The notes below the pieces were generated by a model. It worked only from the letters and a program-made list of their open reading frames with translations. It was not told the DNA's origin and did not search any database. From the NCBI GenBank assembly GCA_958510825.1, contig OY294049.1:20453536-20517535 (forward strand): a stretch of DNA of 64,000 nucleotides, in the 5' to 3' direction. Of the stretch, positions 1 to 12,196 are shown in pieces. The translations under genes were made by a program, and so were the position numbers. This stretch comes from Brachypterus glaber (Eukaryota; Arthropoda; Insecta; Coleoptera; Kateretidae). The first letter of the stretch is position 1, and every line of letters begins with the position of its first letter.

Positions 1-469
1 ATTCTGACTCTACCTAATGCATGCCTAGTTACTAGCCTAACTTAAAGTTTTCTACTACACATCGTTTCCGAGATAATTGATCCCAAAATTGTTAAAATAG
101 ACAAGTTGTTCAGGACTTTGATAAAATAAACAATTTGTTTTACTAAAATGCTTTAAATACGTTTTTTAAAAGACTGAATCTATTATGTTTAAGCATATTT
201 AGTACAAATTTCAAGAGGCAAAAAAGTTATGAGTATCGCTTTATTTTGGGCTCACCCTGTAATAAAAGATATTTGCGCTAAGAGGCATTAAAGGAAAATA
301 AAGTAATATAAGGTAATATTTTTTAAATACTTTTTATAATTTTGAATACCAATACCAATACTATTTATGCAATCATGAGGAAAATAATGTATGCTCGTAA
401 ATAGGCATTATCTATTGAACAATATACAATTTGAAAATATGTGTGCTATTTTAGTTCGTAAATAATATT
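1..469. other. AT-rich stretch, nothing recognised
   Basis: No open frame, RNA gene or repeat boundary that I can support. It ends at the left terminal repeat of the next element. Confidence 0.6.
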
Positions 470-1856
470 TAGTCCAGTCAAATAACGAAAAATTGTAATA
501 AATGTACACAGTCTGATATTTTAAAGGGTAGTAGTGGATAGTAACAGAACACTCTTGTTAGTTTTTCACCTTGTGAAAACGAAATCCTAAAATTTTATAC
601 GAAAATCTAAATTTTTTTGAAGCTTCTCCAGGGCCAGGGTTTAAGGGCGTTGATAGTTTCTTTTTGTTTATAATAAATAGTTTATACTTTATTTTTACTC
701 CTCTACCCAGAACGATAAGGATACAAAGAGAAGCAAATATGCAGGCTCTTTTCCAAGACCATAAATCTTTAAATTCGTAAAAAAATTTAATTTAAACTTT
801 AAATACACTTTTAAAATTAAAAAAGACATTTCTAAAAAAATTCGCCTGCGGCGCTATAGCTTTTTTACTACCCCAGAACGATAAGGGCACAAAGCGAAGC
901 AAATATGCACGCTCTTTTCCAAATGGGCCATACAGATTCAAATTCGTAAAAATTTTCGCCTGCGGCGCTACAGTTTTCTTGCATTAAAACTTTAAATATT
1001 AACACTTTTAAAATTAAAATAGACTATAAAATTTCTAAAAAAATTTGCCTACAGCTCTTTAGCTTTTTTACTCCCCCAGAAAGATAAGGGCACGAAGCGA
1101 AGCAAATATGCAGGCTCTTTTCCAAGTGGACCCTAAAGCTTCAAATTCGTAAAAATTTTCACCTGCTGCACTAGAGTTTTCTTGCATTTAAACTTTAAAT
1201 AGTAACACTTTTAAAATTAAAATAGACTATAAAATTTCTAAAAAAAATCGCCTACCGCGCTATAGCTTTTTGACTCCCCCAGAACGATAAGCGCACAAAG
1301 CAAAGCAAAAAGCAAATATGCAGGGTCTTTTCTACAGCTTCAAATTTGTAAAAAATTTCGCCTGCGGCGCTAGAGTTTTCTTGCATTTAAACTTTAAATA
1401 GTAATACTTCTAAAATTCAAATAGGCTATAAAATTTATAACAAAAAAATCGCCTACGGCGCTATAGCTTTTATACGTTCTTTTTTATGTAGTTTATAAAA
1501 CCTAAGCTTGAAATTTGTCAATATTTTCGCCTACGGCGCTAGAACTTATACCACTGTTTTCAAATTTAAATAGACCAGCACAGTTGTAAAAATTTTTACC
1601 TGCGGTGTCAGGACTTTCTTATTTTTTTTATTTGAATTTTTAAAACTTAAATTTTACTACATTGAATTAAAAAAAGGCAGGAAATTAACAGAAGTAAAAA
1701 AAAACATGAAATTTTTTTTCCTGCGGCGCATATTTCAGTCTTTTCCAGATTTGAGGAAAATTTTTTTTTGCAGGAGTGTTCTGTTACCATCCACTACTAC
1801 CCTTTAAAATATCAGCCCGTCTACATTTATTGCAATTTACATTTATTATTGGACTA
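470..1856. mobile_element. Non-autonomous TIR element, copy A of a two-copy family
   Basis: Terminal inverted repeats of roughly 85 bp bound this unit. The left arm begins TAGTCCAGTCAAATAACG and contains AAGGGTAGTAGTGGATAGTA (about 525-543). The right arm is the reverse complement, with GGAGTGTTCTGTTACCATCC at 1773-1792 and the end GGACTA at 1856. The same arms bound a second element at 31337-32095, which supports the boundaries. The interior holds no transposase and is instead an array of GC-rich repeats. A TA target duplication is possible but not proven. Superfamily is unassigned; Tc1/mariner-like is one option. Confidence 0.75.
690..1740. repeat. Tandem array with CGCCTGCGGCGCTA motif, inside copy A
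   Basis: The motif CGCCTGCGGCGCTA and variants recur about every 75-120 bp (near 843, 957, 1047, 1158, 1249, 1359, 1450, 1527, 1598 and 1720), often followed alternately by TAGC or GAG. A second block, CAGAACGATAAGGGCAC followed by AAGCGAAGCAAATATGCA, starts near 709, 875, 1078 and 1281, giving a period of about 166 then 203 bp. Later units lose this block. The array is much more GC-rich than its surroundings. No coding frame runs through it. Confidence 0.8.
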
Positions 1857-2988
1857 GACTAATTATTTACATAAAATTATAAACCAGTAATGTTACACCA
1901 TGATTTAAATTATTTATTTTTGGTAATATTTTATAAAATTTTATAACTGTATTCCAGGGGGCACAAAATTTATAATTTTTTATAGAATAAAAAAAAAGAC
2001 TTAAATTATATTTAAAAATAGTGGCGTTACTTTAAATTTTTTTACTTCAATGAGGTATTTATAATATTTGAAAGGTGCTATTTCAAGAAGGGCCAAGGGT
2101 CCAGGGAGCCATTATTAATAAATTTTATGTTAAATATTTTTTTTATTCCACCCTGATAAACAACTTGACTTTAATTCAGTTATTTGTGTAATTTCATGGA
2201 CGACTATAATATACTTGCTTTATTACACTAACTGGATATCTTGACAAACTAATTTAATTTGTTTAATTGTAACCATTCACCTCATTTGCTATTAATTTAT
2301 CAATTATTGATTAAGTTTAATTGACCTGTTTTTGAATGATGACGATGACTATTAATTTTAAAATTTATGCGGTATATTCAAAGAGGATTTTATAACTAAA
2401 TATATTAGTTTTCTTTAATTAATAAGCAATAGTAGGCGATTTTCCAGTACTCGCATAGGCGCCGCGTCACTTTAGCGTTGAGGCGAGGTTTTAAATATTT
2501 ACATTCTTATTTATTTTTATCTTGATTTTTTTTTAATGATTCCATTTAAACGAGTAAGGTGGAAAAAAAGTTATCGATAAATAAAAATTAAAAACTTTCG
2601 TATTCTTAAAAGATAAAAATCGAATGTCGATTTTTTCTTTGAAAAACACCGATATATATACGTATATGTATAGTTAATATGTATAGTCAATATTGTTGTT
2701 TGTAACAAATTAGTCGTCAAATGTTTCGATTTAGTGACCTTTATAAAAATTTCCCTCATAATTCGGCAAAATTATTCCGTAAGCCTATGTTTCTGTGTTT
2801 ATTTCAATGTTGATGAGTCATAACTGAGTTTACGCCGACTACTATTAATAAGCTACAAAATAATAACATATATAAAACTTCAATAACGGCCATATTCAAA
2901 AGTTTACAAAAATTTAACGAGATAACACTACTGACAGGTGGACTCCGTGTAGGTACTATAGAAATATATTATTTGCCGCAATTTTTCA
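1857..2988. other. AT-rich stretch, nothing recognised
   Basis: No repeat family or gene is apparent. A 62-codon minus-strand frame at 2571-2759 is low-complexity and has no domain signature, so it is not called a gene. Confidence 0.5.
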
Positions 2989-2990
2989 TA

Positions 2991-3190
2991 CAGTGCGGTC
3001 CAAAAGTCACCCCCCCCCCTCTTAACTTTTGAACGAGTTGAGATATCGATATCAAATTTAGAACTCTTAAATAAGACAACTTAAACTATCTTTAAGCATA
3101 TATTTGTCTTATTTAAGAGTTCTAAATTTGAAGTCGATATCTAAACTCGTTCAAAAGTTAAGAGGGGGGGGTGACTTTCGGACCGCACTG
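2991..3190. mobile_element. Foldback MITE of the GCGGTCCAAAAGTCACC family, copy 1
   Basis: A nearly perfect palindrome. The left arm starts CAGTGCGGTCCAAAAGTCAC, followed by a poly-C run, CTTAACTTTTGAACGAGTT and GATATCGATATCAAATTTAG. The right arm is its reverse complement, ending GGACCGCACTG. Both ends abut TA (2989-2990 and 3191-3192), as expected for Tc1/mariner-type insertion. A second right-end copy, GGTGACTTTTGGACCGCTCT, follows at about 3213-3232, so the right terminus is duplicated. Related copies lie at 36730-36852, 38915-39130 and 40590-42067. Confidence 0.85.
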
Positions 3191-3234
3191 TATGTAAAAT
3201 TGCGGAGGGGGGGGGTGACTTTTGGACCGCTCTG

Positions 3235-4243
3235 TATGACTGGTACTCTTCACGTTAAAATTTTAGCTGTAGAGCGCCAGTCATATGCGCATTAATAGAA
3301 TTCTATAGTGCAGGGAGTCCGACAAATGTTTTCAGGTATTTTTTTTTAATTTTAATTTTAAAGAGGTTTTAGCAAGCCCATGGGCTTTAGTTTCCAAATA
3401 ATAACCTTAAATATTTGGACGGGTTATTTATTTAATATTTTGTAAAAAGGTCTTCACTTGATAATTATGAATGATTTATTTTTAAACTATAATGTAAAAT
3501 ATGACACTAAGGTGCCCAGTACCTACGGAATTGTTGGGGTCCCACCCCCTAAAATTATTCCTTTAGGTGAAAAAACAACCCTGATTTTTTTTTAGATTTT
3601 TTAAAAAATATTTAGAGGTCGCGCCAGGCGCTTTTTTGAATAGAAAATCATGTGAAGGCTTTTTATTTTCTAAGAATATAAAAACATTGATATTGGACAT
3701 TTATGAAACAAAAAAGTGTTTCAGCATAATAAAGGAATATTCTCAATTTTTATGCCCCCCTACAAAAATAAAACGGCTTTTTTATGGGGTCAAAATGCTA
3801 AAAATTTACACATATGGTTAATAAATGCAAGAAAAAAATACACAGAAATTTTTCCAAAGAGTTCTTTTTTCAATAGTATTCTTCAATATGTGCGAATTCA
3901 GGAATTATATTTACTTTTTTGAAAAAAAGTACAGGATGTCTAAAAAGTAATTAAATATATCAATAAAAGCTAAAAATTACATTAATAATAAAGTCAAATA
4001 AATATTTAGTTCAAGTAAACAAATATTTTAATTTCAAAATATTTTATTAATGGGAACACAATAGTTATATATATATTATAAATCAAATTTATTTGTCACA
4101 ACCAAATAATTCAATTGGCCATATCCAACCAAATATTTTGTTGACACATATAAACTTTCTTCAGTGTATGCTATTTAAATGTTAAATATCTGTGCTCCGG
4201 TCTAACAGAAAAATTAATTTTTATCTGTAATCCCCTTTAACAG
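3235..4243. other. AT-rich spacer, nothing recognised
   Basis: Contains overlapping 61- and 68-codon plus-strand frames at 3636-3922 that I judge to be chance. No repeat boundary or RNA gene is seen. Confidence 0.5.
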
Positions 4244-4245
4244 TA

Positions 4246-5142
4246 GGGGTGACCGGGGCTAATTGTCGCACTTTTCATTCAAAATCAGTTTTTTCCTTTA
4301 TTTTTGTATTTTTTTTTAGTTGACCTAATGGTAATTTTAGCTGCATGTTTCAGTAACATTATTTAAAGAAAAAACATGGAAAAATTTATAGGGTATTAGA
4401 GTTATGTTTTTTTTTGTGAAGTCTTGAAAATTGCGACAACGTGCCCAATCACGGGGCACGTTGTCGAGGCACTTCGAGTATATTTTTTTGAAGAAATATA
4501 AAGGCATTTATAAATATTATAAATAACTAATAAGACATGTGCCTCCCCACAAGCTGATTGTTATCTAACTTTTTACTTTTGTGCCAAAATTTCCAACTTT
4601 ATAATTAAATAATATTTTTTGTTTTTTTTTTTTTTAATTTAATATAATTTAATAAACGAATTATTTGCTATTCGACAAAGTTTCACTTTTTTAGACAGTT
4701 TTAAATAAAAAAATGCCAAAAAGGAAATGTTATACCATGAACATATCTCCAGATCATGCGACAACTAGCCCCAAACCAAATGCGACAACTAGCCCCAGTG
4801 GCCAATTTTCTAATTAACGAATAAACACTCCTATATGATAATATCAACAAATAATATACACCTTAAACTATTATTATACATAAAATTCTCTTATCTTAAT
4901 GCTTTAAATCAGTAACAATAAGAAAAAATATTTACCACAAAAAAATTACTGGGCTCTTTAATTTTTACATTTTTTGGTTTATCTGGATGTTCTTTTAATT
5001 TATTGCATTTAAGTTTACAAATGATAAATGGCACTATTATAACGCAGCGGTTAATCTTGGTTTGGCGCAGAAAAATATTTTACTTTTTAAGATATAAGCA
5101 CTTCGACAACTTACCCCTGCGACAACTAGCCCCGGTCACCCC
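4246..5142. mobile_element. TA-flanked MITE with TIR GGGGTGACCGGGGCTA and internal motif copies
   Basis: The left TIR (4246-4269) and right TIR (5119-5142) match at 23 of 24 positions, starting GGGGTGACCGGGGCTA and ending in GTCGC. Both are bounded by TA (4244-4245 and 5143-5144). The subterminal motif GCGACAACTAGCCCC recurs internally as two direct copies at about 4758-4795. Near 4433-4470 there is a perfect hairpin of the related CGACAACGTGCCC, and CTTCGACAACTTACCCC lies just inside the right TIR. There is no transposase ORF. Inferred to be non-autonomous and Tc1/mariner or pogo related, on the TA target alone. Confidence 0.85.
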
Positions 5143-5144
5143 TA

Positions 5145-6290
5145 CCTATTCTTTATGAAATTGAGTTATTTTTTATTTTGGTAGCAAAAGCCTTTTGAAC
5201 TAAAATGACCCCAAATATATTAACGTTTGTGACTGTAAAATTTTAAATAATATAAGTGATAGTTTTCAATCAAGGCTTTGATTTAGTTGGAACAATATAT
5301 TTATTTAATTATTTCTCTACAAATAGACTTAATTAAGTTGACTAATTGAAATTGTTTTAGTTAAATGAAAAATACCAAAGTTTCGTTTATAAATTAGGAC
5401 AATTTATATATAAAACTTATCAGGTAGTTTAATCAAAATATATAGAATTTAAGTAGAGTATCATCAAACCTATCGATCGAATCACGACCCACCTTATCAT
5501 CCAAAAATAAATTAGGTTCTGGTACTTCAGATTAACCCACTGTAGCTAATAAGAAAAATATTTTGCTTAAAATTTAGTGGCTCCCTCATACTGCCAATCT
5601 GCCACAGGGTAAGTTAGTTATGACGAAAGTGGGAGGTATACACGAAGCGGCTAGCGCGCTCTCAACTTTACGATTAAAGCGTCATAAGGCAGGTTGCTTG
5701 CAAGTAAGAGGCATACACACTTTTTACATTCTTTCGATAACTTTAAAACCGTATGTCAAACAATATCCCCCTTATTTTGTCTGAGTTAATGGCATTATCG
5801 TAATCGTAAACAGAGTTAATCTTAGTACAACTTTGCTAGTGTCATATTTTCATGAATGTAAATCGAAATATTATTGTTTAAAGTAGGAAGGAAATATATT
5901 ATTTTTGTGACTTGAATAGAGACAATACAAAAAAATGGAAAGTAGGGACAACTAAAATTTCATGTTTTCCACAAAACTTAACTTAGTTGTGTGAATGTGG
6001 TTTAACCATTTCAAAAATCATATGTTATTCTATATATTATTCTATCTAATATTGATATTTGAACTTTTTAATGACACTTAATGAAGTAAACATATATTTT
6101 TCAAATAGAAAAAATAAAATTTCTAAAGTAACATTTTTTTATAACCCCAATTTTTCATTTTTTTTAACCAATTATATGTTAGGCTTACATTTCTCTCCTA
6201 CACTCCTAGTCTTTTTTTATGTGGTGCCAATATTTCTCTCTTTTACTGCTAGTATGTTTATTTGAGCTATATATCAACGCCATTTATATC
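5145..6290. other. Spacer, nothing recognised
   Basis: AT-rich, with a slightly more balanced patch near 5600-5720. A 68-codon frame at 6059-6265 is hydrophobic and low-complexity and is not called. Confidence 0.5.
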
Positions 6291-6612
6291 CTACTAGCAT
6301 ATACGCGCGACTTCGTCCGCGTAGGAATCGAGACACTAAAAAGCATCGTGCGGTATACTTCAAAAAAATAATAAAGTCCAGTCGCCCGTCACCCGTCGCC
6401 CATCTTCCGTCGGCCGTAGCCCGTCGCCCGTCGCCTGTCGCCCGTCACCCGTTGCCCGTCACAGCTTGATGAAAACAATAAGGAAGTCCCGTCGCGGCTT
6501 ATAGAGATGCCGTGAAGCCCGTTCTTCAAAGTTTCTAGGTCAAGGGGTTTAGGCTGGGCGTTGATTCTGTCAGTCAGTCAGGACAAAGCAGCTTATATTT
6601 ATAGAGATTGCA
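6291..6612 (+). repeat. Dispersed retroelement-like repeat (GCGACTTCGTCCGCGTAGG type)
   Basis: Begins near CTAGCATATACGCGCGACTT and ends TTATATTTATAGAGATT. A GC-rich head containing GACTTCGTCCGCG with a short TATA/ATAGA-like tail is a pattern I associate with dispersed retroelement 3' ends or SINE-like repeats of insects. No ORF is present. The middle contains the CCCGTCG array. Family assignment is from memory and is not certain. Confidence 0.45.
6376..6465. repeat. (CCCGTCG)n-like short tandem array
   Basis: About twelve imperfect 6-7 bp units such as CCCGTCGCCCGTCACCCGTC run through this stretch. It is a GC-rich microsatellite island inside the dispersed repeat. Confidence 0.85.
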
Positions 6613-6872
6613 AAAGTTGTACCATCAGTGATGGTCCATCACTCAAATTAAATTCAGCTACATCCAAAAATAATATATATTCAAACGAACTTTAAAATTT
6701 TACAGAAATCTGTAACACTTTACTTAAATTTTAAATTTTGAGAAGAAAAGTTAAATTGACACAAATAATTAAATTGACATATTTTTTTTTTAATAATGCC
6801 AAGCGAATTAAAAAAAAAAGCAATTCTAACATCAAGACTAAATGATGGTTTTAGTATAAGAGCGATAGATAA

Positions 6873-7838
6873 CACAAGCCCACAATTTTTTTTTTGTGAG
6901 TCAAGGATTCCAATATGATATTCCTATGTATTTTTTCCCGCTGAAACCTAATCCGTAACCCGTTTAACCCCTACACGTCAGGATTTTGACATAACCTCAA
7001 AAAACACTCGAAAAACTACTGAAACCGCTAAAATCATCTACTCCATACCACTTTCACCCCCTTCATCCAAATTCGTAATTTCGTAACCCCATAATCCCCT
7101 CACCTCGAAATACCATTACTCCATAACCTCAAAACCCCGTAACCTCATTAAGTAGAAAAATCTGGTTCGGGAAAACAGAACAATTACCTGAAATTTTCTT
7201 GTAGAATATAGTTATGAATAAGTAACTGTATAAACCTAAAATCCCATCACACCTCCTAACCCCTTCAGTCCGTAACCCCATATATTATAACCTCGTGACC
7301 CCATCATCCTATTCTGTGGAGAAAGCCGGTTCTCAAAATCATAAGAGTTTTGTGAGTGAAGTCATGAGTCAAGGTCTACTTCATTATTTTTTTAACAGGA
7401 CTTCTCCACAGAATAGGATAACGGGATTAAGGGGATATAGTATATGAGGTTACGAAGTGAAGGAATTTTTAGGTTATGGTATTGGGGGATTTTGGGGTTA
7501 TAGAGTTACTTACCTATGACTATGTTCCACAAAAAAAACTGAAGAATGTTTTCTGTTTTCCCAAACTAGATTTTTCTACTTGGTTATGCGGCCATGGTAT
7601 TATGATGTTAGGGGATTATTGGTTTCTGGGGTTTTAGAATTAGCAATTTGGGGACAGGGGGGTGACAGTGGTATGGAATAGACGATTTTAGAGGTTTCAG
7701 TAGTTTTTCGGGTGTTTTTTGAGGTTATGTCAAAATCCTGACGTGTAGGGGTTAAACGGATTGCGGATTCAGTTTCAGCGGGAAAAAATACATATCATAT
7801 TGGAATCCAAAACTCAGATTTTTTTTTGTGGGCCTGTG
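6873..7838. mobile_element. 966-bp foldback element, TIR CACARGCCCACA
   Basis: Essentially one long inverted repeat with its centre near 7350. The left arm starts CACAAGCCCACAATTTTTTT and the right arm ends TTTTTTTGTGGGCCTGTG. Matching internal blocks include GGTTTAACCCCTACACGTCAG-type sequence at about 6960-6982 and its complement at about 7739-7758. The central arms share TTCTGTGGAGAA (near 7312) and TTCTCCACAGAA (near 7403). No coding capacity. Arms are diverged in places, so it is not a recent perfect duplication. Confidence 0.85.
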
Positions 7839-9498
7839 GAATTATTCATTTAAGAATTGGATATTTCAACGAATACGGTTTTCCGCTCGAAAAAAAGAAT
7901 AGAAGAACGAGGTGTAATATATCAGAAAGAAGGTTCGTGAAGTCCAAAATGTTTCTATGCACCATCCACGGTGCACTTCTGAGGGGTGTTTTCCGAACTT
8001 GCGGGGCGAACTTTAGTTTTTCTTTATATTCTTGTTATTTATGTAGTAACCAACGATTTAAGACCAAAATTAAAAAAATCTATCGGTTAGTTTTTTTTTA
8101 ATTAGTTTTTTTTTATAAAAATCTGCACCTGTTTAATTATTTGTCTATATCTCAGCTATTTCCAATTATAATAAAAATATTATTGAAAATAAAATAAAGA
8201 CTTAATTTTGTAGCAATTGAAAATTTCTACTTTATTTTTCTTAATTTTTATTATCGTATAAATACCTTTAGATTATTATAGCACATAATACAGATTATCT
8301 TTGTCTGAATAAGGCACAACATTGTTTTTTTGATAAATAACTTTCTTCGTTTATCGAAACCCATATTTTGATGCAATTCACTTATGTGGTCATATATTCT
8401 GTTGTTAATGTTTCATATTGTTCCAATAGATGTTTCTCACTAAGTTCTACCTAAAAACAATGAACATGTGTCTTAGAATATTTGTTTTTGATAATTTTAT
8501 GGCTATATTCTTGAAATTAAAAATATGTATTTTTTAAGTATTGATTGATTAATATATTTCTATTCATAGATAATTAACATTAATACAAAGATATCTCACC
8601 TTTCTATTCCATAGTTATTGAGAAATTAAGGTTTCTCTAATATTTTTCATATCGTGTTTTTTTTTGTTATTATGTCTCCGATAGATGTAATACTTTCACA
8701 AATGATTGGAGCACACATATAATAAAGATACTTTATTATTTTTATCTCTGATTATTAAATTAATTAACCTTTGTAATGTTTTTAATTTCAATTTTTAGGT
8801 TATAAATGTCAAAAAGGTCATATCAACAGTGTTGCCGTGGTTTATCGGTTATCTCTCACATTTTTGTGGATCGACGAATTCCGTCCGGTTACATGATGTA
8901 AACGGTGTGGTTACGTCATTTCCTATCTCTTAAAATTGTCGCTGGATGTTATTGGTTGTTATTTTCCATTATTAAGTAATATACCATAACATATTCTCTG
9001 TAATACTATTTATTATCTTTCTAAAAATATGTATTTTTTTAAAAATATACATCCGACAACGTCGCAAAAATTTCTGATAAAGCGCAAAACCTGATGCGTA
9101 GTAGAAGGGCATGAGATTTGCTTTTCGAGTCTGAATTTTAACATTCATGTTTCGAATTTTCTTTTAGTGATTTTAATTATCTAATTAGGTAAGAAAATTT
9201 CTTTTTAAATTATCCTTTATCAAGCTCTTTACAATTTGTGAAATTCACTTTGTGTTTCTCTTAATTTTTAGATGTACAATGAGTCCATTGATTTGGCCAT
9301 GTGCGTACGTGTCTAAGAAGAATCCCTTAAAATAAGGTAACTGGTTTTTCTTTAAATTATTTCCTTTTGTATTGATCGTAAATTGTTGCTCTATGAGTTA
9401 TATTAGAAGAAACATGTAATTAATACCTGTTTTTCTAATAGGGTTCTTCGTATGGATATCTTCGTACGGATATTAGAAGATACCTGCCCATGTGGTAT

Positions 9499-9699
9499 AT
9501 TTGAGGTTATCTCCTGTATGAATCACGTCATGCATATCGTTTTTCCCATCAACCAGGTGATACCATGTTGTTCATCGAGTTCCAAAATAAGCAGCTACCA
9601 GACATAGGTATGAGTTCCTATCACGATGAAGAAGTCATAACCTACCACCTATCTGTGCAGTTCTTGGTGAAACCGATGAGAACGTAGTATTGTCTGTGT
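9499..9699 (+). other. Unassigned coding-like frame inside the 3.7-kb element
   Basis: About 60 codons are open in one frame, ending in TAG at roughly 9688-9690. The same frame reopens downstream for about 30 codons to a TAA near 9780. This patch (about 9460-9770) is less AT-rich than its surroundings and includes a hydrophilic stretch HDEEVITYHLSVQFLVKP. No Met-to-stop gene, domain or homologue is recognised. It could be a remnant of the element's original coding sequence or chance. Confidence 0.25.
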
Positions 9700-9939
9700 C
9701 CAATGTTAGGTAACACTTTACCTCAATATCACGTGAGTTTCGAAAACTATATCGTACCTCCTATCGACATATCTTTTTAAAAACAACTTTAATTTTTCTA
9801 TTGAAACGCATGGAGCTTTAAGTTTATTATTATCGTAACTATTTTAATAAGTGCTTAACACATATTTTCAATTAATCGCATTTTATAATTTTTTTTATTA
9901 CATTTAAGTAAGTTTACCTGTGTGTAACCCAAAACATAT

Positions 9940-9966
9940 ATATATGTATATATATATATATATATT
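9940..9966. repeat. (TA)n microsatellite
   Basis: Alternating TA run inside the 3.7-kb element. Confidence 0.9.
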
Positions 9967-10428
9967 TGTGAACCTCGAATAACGTTATTCAAGAGTATAT
10001 TTATTTTGTACTTTTCCACAGCAGATTATTATTATTATAACAGGTAAACCAAAAACATTTCTCTCATTTTAATACCTATCCCTCAAAGTTAATAGTTAAT
10101 CTAAAAAGTATACTAATACTCACCAATAATGGTTGATTTTTAGATCATTTATCAATCATTAAAATAATATCCATTGTAGTGTACGATGATCTTGGCGCCC
10201 ATATCAACAATCTATCTGTAAGTATTTCTAACCGTTTATAACCCACAACCCTGCTCGCCGATGAAAAGCTGCCGTTGCAAGTGTGACTTGAGTTTTCTTT
10301 TAATCTGAAAATTATCTAATTTCTTTTGTTCCTAACCTTATCTTTGTATCTTACCAGTATTAATTTTTGACTAATGCTCAATTTTCCTATAAATATCAGA
10401 TTAGGGAAAACCAACTAGTTACAATTTT

Positions 10429-11454
10429 CTACAAAAAAAGTAAGTACCATTTTTTTATTTTTTTAAGATATCTTTTGCCGTTTTGTCACAATACGTGATT
10501 AAAGTCTGAAGTAAAACAAAAAAGTATAAATTCATCTTTATATTTATAAAAATTATCTAGGGAGGCTTATTTTACTGTAAAATGTCAAATTACCTTAAAA
10601 CACATTATTTCTTTTAATTAAGGTGGCTTCTGGCAAAATTTGAAAACTGACGTAAAGATGTTTATTTTTTTATGATAGTTTCAATGTTAAGATTTAATGT
10701 ATTTATTTAAGAAAGAAGTTTTTTAAATAAAAATGAATTTACATAATCATGAAACTAATGAAAAATTATTGTGCGTTGTTTTCTTTACAAAAACCAAAAC
10801 CATTAAGCCAATTACAAGTACATTATTTTGTAAAAAGTAATTTGGATGTCCGTAAATAATTATTATGTTTTAGTTTTTAAAGTCAAAAAGTTAAAAATTT
10901 ACTTAATTACTTTTTTTATGTAATAAATTTTTATTTATTTTTATTTATTTATTAATAAATTTATTTATTTAGTGCAGGTTTTTATACAACAATGTCATGG
11001 GGAGCCCCAACAAACATGCTTTTAGACATTTCGTATCATCATAACCTATTTTTTTAATTAATAACCAAAATAATGTACTTGGAACTAGTTTATTGTTTTT
11101 GATTATTGTAAAGCAAACAGTGTACAATATTTATTTATTAGTTTCATGATTATCTATATTAATATTTATTTAAAAAACTACTTTTTTACAAAAATACTAT
11201 AAATCTTAACATTGAAAACTATCATAAAAAATAATAAAAAAATTTACGTCAGTTTTCAAATGCCATAAGCCACGGTTAAAAGAAATAATGTGTTTAAAGG
11301 TAATTTGATATTTTACAGTAAAATAAGCCTACCTAGATAATTATTAATAAATATAAAGATGAATTTATACTTTTTTGTTTTACTTCAAACTTTAATCACG
11401 TATTGTGACAAAACGGCAAAAGATATAAAAAAATTGTATTTACTTTTTTTGTAG
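10429..11454. mobile_element. 1.03-kb foldback nested in the 3.7-kb element
   Basis: The left arm starts CTACAAAAAAAGTAAGTACC and contains TTTTGCCGTTTTGTCACAAT and TTGAAAACTGACGTAAA. The right arm carries ATTGTGACAAAACGGCAAAA and ends TACTTTTTTTGTAG. The arms are several hundred bp each, around a centre near 10940 rich in TTTA repeats. No coding sequence. It shares no ends with the enclosing element, so it is interpreted as a later insertion. Confidence 0.85.
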
Positions 11455-11700
11455 ATTATTAAGCAGTCTTTATTTAATTTTTAATAATATTTTTATTATA
11501 ATTAGATATAGCTCAGATATAGCCAAATAATTAAATAGGTGCAGATTTTTATAAAAAAAAATCTTAATTAAAAAAAAACTAACCGATAGATTTTTTTAAT
11601 TTTGCTCTTGAATCGTTGGTTACTGCATAAATAACAAGAATATAAAGAAAAACTAAAGTTCGCTTCAAGTTCGGAAAACACCCCTTAGAAGTGCACCGTG

Positions 11701-12192
11701 CATCTTTATTCAAGTTTCTGGGCTCAAGCGACGGGCCGTGTACATTACAACACTAAAGATGTGTATTTGTTCCAGTTTTTGATAAATAACTATATATGTA
11801 TTTACGTTTAAGTCCAAACTTTTCAGTATAATGATTTTTTTGTTATCTAGGTATTAATATTGCTTATCAAATAAACTGGCGAAAGTAGACTTGGGAAGCT
11901 ACCAAAGTTAAGATTAAATGAATATAAATTGAATAGGAAAAAGTTTGAAGGTATAAACTCAAATTTAAATGAGTGTAAATGGTAAATATAATACTTTAAG
12001 TGGTTAACACAAGTTATGAAATTGGATTGCATTATATATTTATTTGTTAAATAATTGATCCAGGAACAGAATGAGAAAGTTGTAGAGAATTTGTAAAACA
12101 ACTCAATTGGTAAATATCAGAGTTATAAAGTTAGGCAAAAGTAAAACTTTACAACACTTTGATATCAAAACGAAAAACAAAATTGAAAATAT
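11701..12192. other. Spacer, nothing recognised
   Basis: Low-complexity AT-rich sequence. An 84-codon minus-strand frame at 11847-12101 is Phe/Tyr/Asn-rich and is not supported as a gene. Confidence 0.5.
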
Positions 12193-12196
12193 TTAA

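Larger units (their letters stand above)
7967..11700. mobile_element. 3.7-kb element with ~230-bp terminal inverted repeats
   Basis: The left TIR (7967 to about 8200) begins CACGGTGCACTTCTGAGGGG and contains CCAACGATTTAAGACCAAAA and ATAAAAATCTGCACCTGTTT. The right TIR (about 11480-11700) is the reverse complement, ending CCCCTTAGAAGTGCACCGTG. A third, solitary copy of this terminus lies at 45479-45655, which confirms a repeat family. The interior has no recognisable transposase. It contains a 1-kb foldback near its right end and a short coding-like patch at 9.5-9.7 kb. The element could be a long non-autonomous transposon or a decayed autonomous one. Confidence 0.8.

Noticed and set aside
6376..6465. 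CRISPR-like spaced repeats (CCCGTCG)
   Set aside because: Units are contiguous 6-7-mers without spacers, a microsatellite in a eukaryotic context.
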